From an uncultured bacterium (lineage in GTDB: Bacteria; Desulfobacterota; Binatia; HRBIN30), in contig CALJUJ010000614.1 in the NCBI GenBank assembly GCA_937975525.1, forward strand, positions 1 to 23,499: a stretch of DNA of 23,499 nt, given 5' to 3'. Below the pieces are notes generated by a model. The model was not told the DNA's origin, ran no database searches, and saw only the letters and a program-made list of their open reading frames with translations. Each line of letters begins with the position of its first letter. Positions within the stretch are counted from its first letter, which is position 1. Shown here in pieces: positions 21,335 through 23,499 of this stretch. The position numbers were made by a program, and so were the translations under genes.

Positions 21335-22213
21335 GTGCAGCTTCACGTCATCGACGCCACCTACGAGCTCTTTCGCGCCTACTTCGGGATGCCGCCGGAG
21401 TCCGCGCCCGACGGACGTGAGGTGGGAGCCGCTCGCGGCCTCGTCGCCAGCACTCTCGCGTTGCTGCGCGAGCCCGGAGTGACGCACGTCGCCGCCGCGA
21501 CGGACCACGTCGTCGAGTCCTTCCGCAATCGACTCTTCGCTGGCTACAAGACGGGCGAAGGCATCGCGCCGGACTTGCTGAGCCAGTTCCCCCTGGCCGA
21601 GGAGGCTCTGGCGGCGCTCGGGGTCGTGGTGTGGCCGATGACGGAGTTCGAAGCCGACGACGCCATGGCGAGTGCTGCCGAGCGCTACGCCGACGCCTTC
21701 GAACGCATCGTGTTGCTGTCTCCCGACAAGGATCTCGCCCAGTGCGTTCGTGCAGCGCACGTCGTCACGCACGACCGGCGCAGCGGCCAAACCTTCGATG
21801 CCGCGGCCGTCGAGGCGAAGTTCGGGGTACCGCCGGCAGCCATCCCCGACTGGCTCGCCCTCGTCGGCGACACCGCCGACGGAATTCCCGGGATCGCCGG
21901 ATGGGGGAAGAAAACGGCGGCTGCCGTGTTGGCTGCGCATGGGTCGATCGAAGCAATCCCCGACGATCCGAGCGCATGGCGGTGCAAAGTGCGCGGCGCC
22001 GAACGGGTCGCCCGCACGTTGCGAGAGGGGCGCAGCGAAGCCACGCTGTACAAGCAGCTCGCGACGCTGCGACGCGACGTGCCGCTGCGCGAGAGCGTCG
22101 ACGACCTGCGCTGGCGCGGCGTGGAGCGCCGCGCCTTTCTGGCCCTATGCGAGCGCTGCGGCTTCGGATCGCTCGCGTCCCGGCCGCATCGCTGGCGCGA
22201 CACCGGCGACTGA
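21335..22213 (+). CDS. Stand-alone 5'-3' exonuclease / flap endonuclease (Pol I N-terminal domain type)
   Basis: 292 aa from GTG 21335, with GGGAG about 5 nt upstream. It matches the 5' nuclease domain of DNA polymerase I without any polymerase part. Metal-binding acids are in order: Asp7 in HVIDATYELFRAYF, Asp57 in AATDHVVESFRNRLFAGYK, Glu106/Asp108/Asp109 in EFEADDAMA, Asp131/Asp133 in LLSPDKDLAQ, and Asp179/Asp182 in LVGDTADGIPG. The helix-hairpin-helix IPGIAGWGKKTAAAVLAAHGS follows and binds the DNA backbone. All expected acidic residues appear present, so an active structure-specific nuclease for primer or flap removal or repair is likely. Such free-standing paralogues exist beside full-length PolA in many bacteria. 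It is followed 51 bp later by the CoA-transferase gene, with no functional link evident. Confidence 0.9.
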   Translation: MQLHVIDATYELFRAYFGMPPESAPDGREVGAARGLVASTLALLREPGVTHVAAATDHVVESFRNRLFAGYKTGEGIAPDLLSQFPLAEEALAALGVVVWPMTEFEADDAMASAAERYADAFERIVLLSPDKDLAQCVRAAHVVTHDRRSGQTFDAAAVEAKFGVPPAAIPDWLALVGDTADGIPGIAGWGKKTAAAVLAAHGSIEAIPDDPSAWRCKVRGAERVARTLREGRSEATLYKQLATLRRDVPLRESVDDLRWRGVERRAFLALCERCGFGSLASRPHRWRDTGD

Positions 22214-22264
22214 CCAGCGCCCGCGTCGCTTGCGCGCTGCCCACGATCCAGTAAACCCCAGGCC

Positions 22265-23458
22265 ATGAAGGACCTTCCTCTCGCTGGCGTGCGGATCCTC
22301 GCGCTCACGCAGTTGGGCGCCGGGCCCTACGCGATGACCGTCCTCGGCGACCTCGGCGCCGAGGTCATCAAGATCGAGGACCCGCGCGTCGGCGGCGACG
22401 AGGCGCGGACGGTGCCACCGTTCGCAGGCGACGGCGACAGCCCCTATTTCCAATCGCTCAACCGCAACGCGAAGTCGTGCACGATCAACCTGAAATCGAC
22501 GCAGGGACAGGAGATCTTCCACCGGCTGGTCGCACGCAGCGACGCGGTCTACGCCAATCCGCGCGGGGACCTTCCCGCCAAGCTCGGCTTCGACTACGAG
22601 CACCTGCGCCACGTCAATCCGAAGATCGTCTGCTGCGCACTGTCCGGATTCGGGAAGACCGGGCCGCGGGCGACCGACCCCGGCTACGATTTCTTGATCC
22701 AGGGGCTTGCCGGCTTCATGAGCCTGACCGGCGAGCCAGACGCTCCGCCCGCTCGCTGCGGGGTGTCGATCGTCGATTTCTCGGGAGGGCTGATGTCGGC
22801 TGTTGCGCTGCTCGTCGGCATCACCAAGGCGCGGGCCACCGGGGTCGGCTGCGACATCGACGTGAGCTTGCTCGACACGGCGATCTCGATGCTCAACTAC
22901 CTCGCCGTGTGGAACCTCAACTACGGCCATCGACTCGATCGCCTGCCGCAATCGGCGCATCAAACGCTGGTTCCGTCGCAGAACTTCCAGACGCGCGACG
23001 GCTACATCGTCATCATGTGCATGAAGGAGAAGTTCTGGCGGCGGATGGGGCAGATCATGGAGCTCGACGAGCTCGTCGCCGACCCGCGCTACCAGACCTT
23101 TCAGGACCGATTCGAGCGACGTGACGAGTTCGTCGCCGTCGTGCAGGCGCGGATGCGCGAGAAGACGACGGACGAGTGGCTCGCGCTGATGAAGGGCCAG
23201 GTGCCCTGCGCCCCCGTCTACGGGGTCGAGGAGGCGCTTCAGGACGAGCAGGTGCGGGCGCGGGAGATGGTCGTCGAGGTGGCGCACCCGCAGTTCGGTT
23301 CCTTGCGGCAGGTCGGGTGCCCGATCAAGGTCGATGCGCTGCGCCCCCAGTACCGCGCTGCGTCGGCCCTCGGTGCCGACACGGAAACCCTCCTGCGGGA
23401 GCTCCTGGGCATGGCGCACGAGGAGATCGAGGAGTTGCGGGGGACGGGCGCGGTTTGA
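22265..23458 (+). CDS. CaiB/BaiF family (class III) CoA-transferase
   Basis: 397 aa from ATG 22265, complete and of usual length. Only CAGG precedes the start. The family transfers CoA between carboxylic acids through an enzyme-bound anhydride on an Asp. The N-terminal block LAGVRILALTQLGAGPYAM, then LGDLGAEVIKIEDP (residues 28-40), RNAKSCTINLKS (68-78), ALSGFGKTGP, and GVSIVDFSGGLMSA with candidate catalytic Asp171 are all typical. The C-terminal lobe has the usual EKFWRRM ... DPRYQTF ... APVYGVEEALQDEQVRARE. Substrates differ widely in this family (carnitine, formyl/oxalyl, bile acids, racemisation of 2-methylacyl-CoA). The absence of neighbouring acyl-CoA dehydrogenase or hydratase genes in the window prevents a closer guess. 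About 40 non-coding bases follow to the window end. Confidence 0.93.
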   Translation: MKDLPLAGVRILALTQLGAGPYAMTVLGDLGAEVIKIEDPRVGGDEARTVPPFAGDGDSPYFQSLNRNAKSCTINLKSTQGQEIFHRLVARSDAVYANPRGDLPAKLGFDYEHLRHVNPKIVCCALSGFGKTGPRATDPGYDFLIQGLAGFMSLTGEPDAPPARCGVSIVDFSGGLMSAVALLVGITKARATGVGCDIDVSLLDTAISMLNYLAVWNLNYGHRLDRLPQSAHQTLVPSQNFQTRDGYIVIMCMKEKFWRRMGQIMELDELVADPRYQTFQDRFERRDEFVAVVQARMREKTTDEWLALMKGQVPCAPVYGVEEALQDEQVRAREMVVEVAHPQFGSLRQVGCPIKVDALRPQYRAASALGADTETLLRELLGMAHEEIEELRGTGAV

Positions 23459-23499
23459 AGTCGGTGGCTCGGGCCCTTGCTCCGTCGCTCGGCACGGGG

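Noticed and set aside
1..23499. A defence island, CRISPR array, transposon or prophage
   Set aside because: I saw no direct-repeat/spacer array, transposase, integrase, restriction or toxin-antitoxin gene. The caspase-like protein was considered as a defence effector, but its signal peptide, PDZ and thioredoxin domains and its operon partners point to an envelope function.

Overview
The window is high-GC DNA densely packed with genes and with little intergenic space. It looks like one contiguous piece of a chromosome from an uncultured, Gram-negative, deltaproteobacterium-like lineage. Candidatus Binatota or a Myxococcota-like group would fit. The reasons are the exported proteins rich in cysteine and lysine, a PKD-type lipoprotein, a secreted subtilase with FG-GAP repeats and a Ser/Thr/Pro stalk ending in a Gly-Cys/transmembrane/Arg tail, a WS/DGAT acyltransferase and a class III CoA-transferase. 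The taxonomic assignment is inference only. I see no tRNA, rRNA, CRISPR array, insertion sequence, prophage or integrase.

Layout. (1) 1-7938 is an exported-protein region: a truncated secreted protein (minus), a 650-bp divergent regulatory region with two good sigma70-like promoters and a structured leader, a Cys-rich secreted protein, a PKD lipoprotein (both plus), and a 1427-aa secreted subtilase (minus). (2) 8071-8919 holds two small membrane proteins, a DUF6122-type protein and a PF06541-type protein, behind a palindromic operator-like site. (3) 14408-8935 (minus) is a tight four-gene cluster: WS/DGAT acyltransferase, YiiX/C92-like cysteine hydrolase, a lipoprotein that fuses a caspase/legumain-fold peptidase to a PDZ domain and a TlpA-like thioredoxin, and leucyl/phenylalanyl-tRNA-protein transferase (aat). 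(4) 14590-18010 holds an AmpG/PAT-like MFS transporter convergent with a membrane PAS-GAF histidine kinase. (5) 18152-20147 holds an exported NTF2-like plus degenerate NlpC/P60-like protein convergent with an MFS_1-like transporter. (6) 21161-20211 is cysK. (7) 21335-23458 holds a stand-alone 5'-3' exonuclease followed by a CaiB/BaiF CoA-transferase.

How they work together. Most genes are ordinary housekeeping or accessory functions. The most unusual object is the peptidase-PDZ-thioredoxin fusion (11926-9596). It lies within about 10 bp of both a papain-like hydrolase gene and the N-degron enzyme gene aat, which suggests a co-transcribed envelope proteolysis/redox module of unknown purpose. 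The next most unusual are the roughly 240-nt structured leader of the first gene, the subtilase with Asp at the oxyanion position, and the NlpC/P60-like protein that appears to lack its catalytic cysteine.
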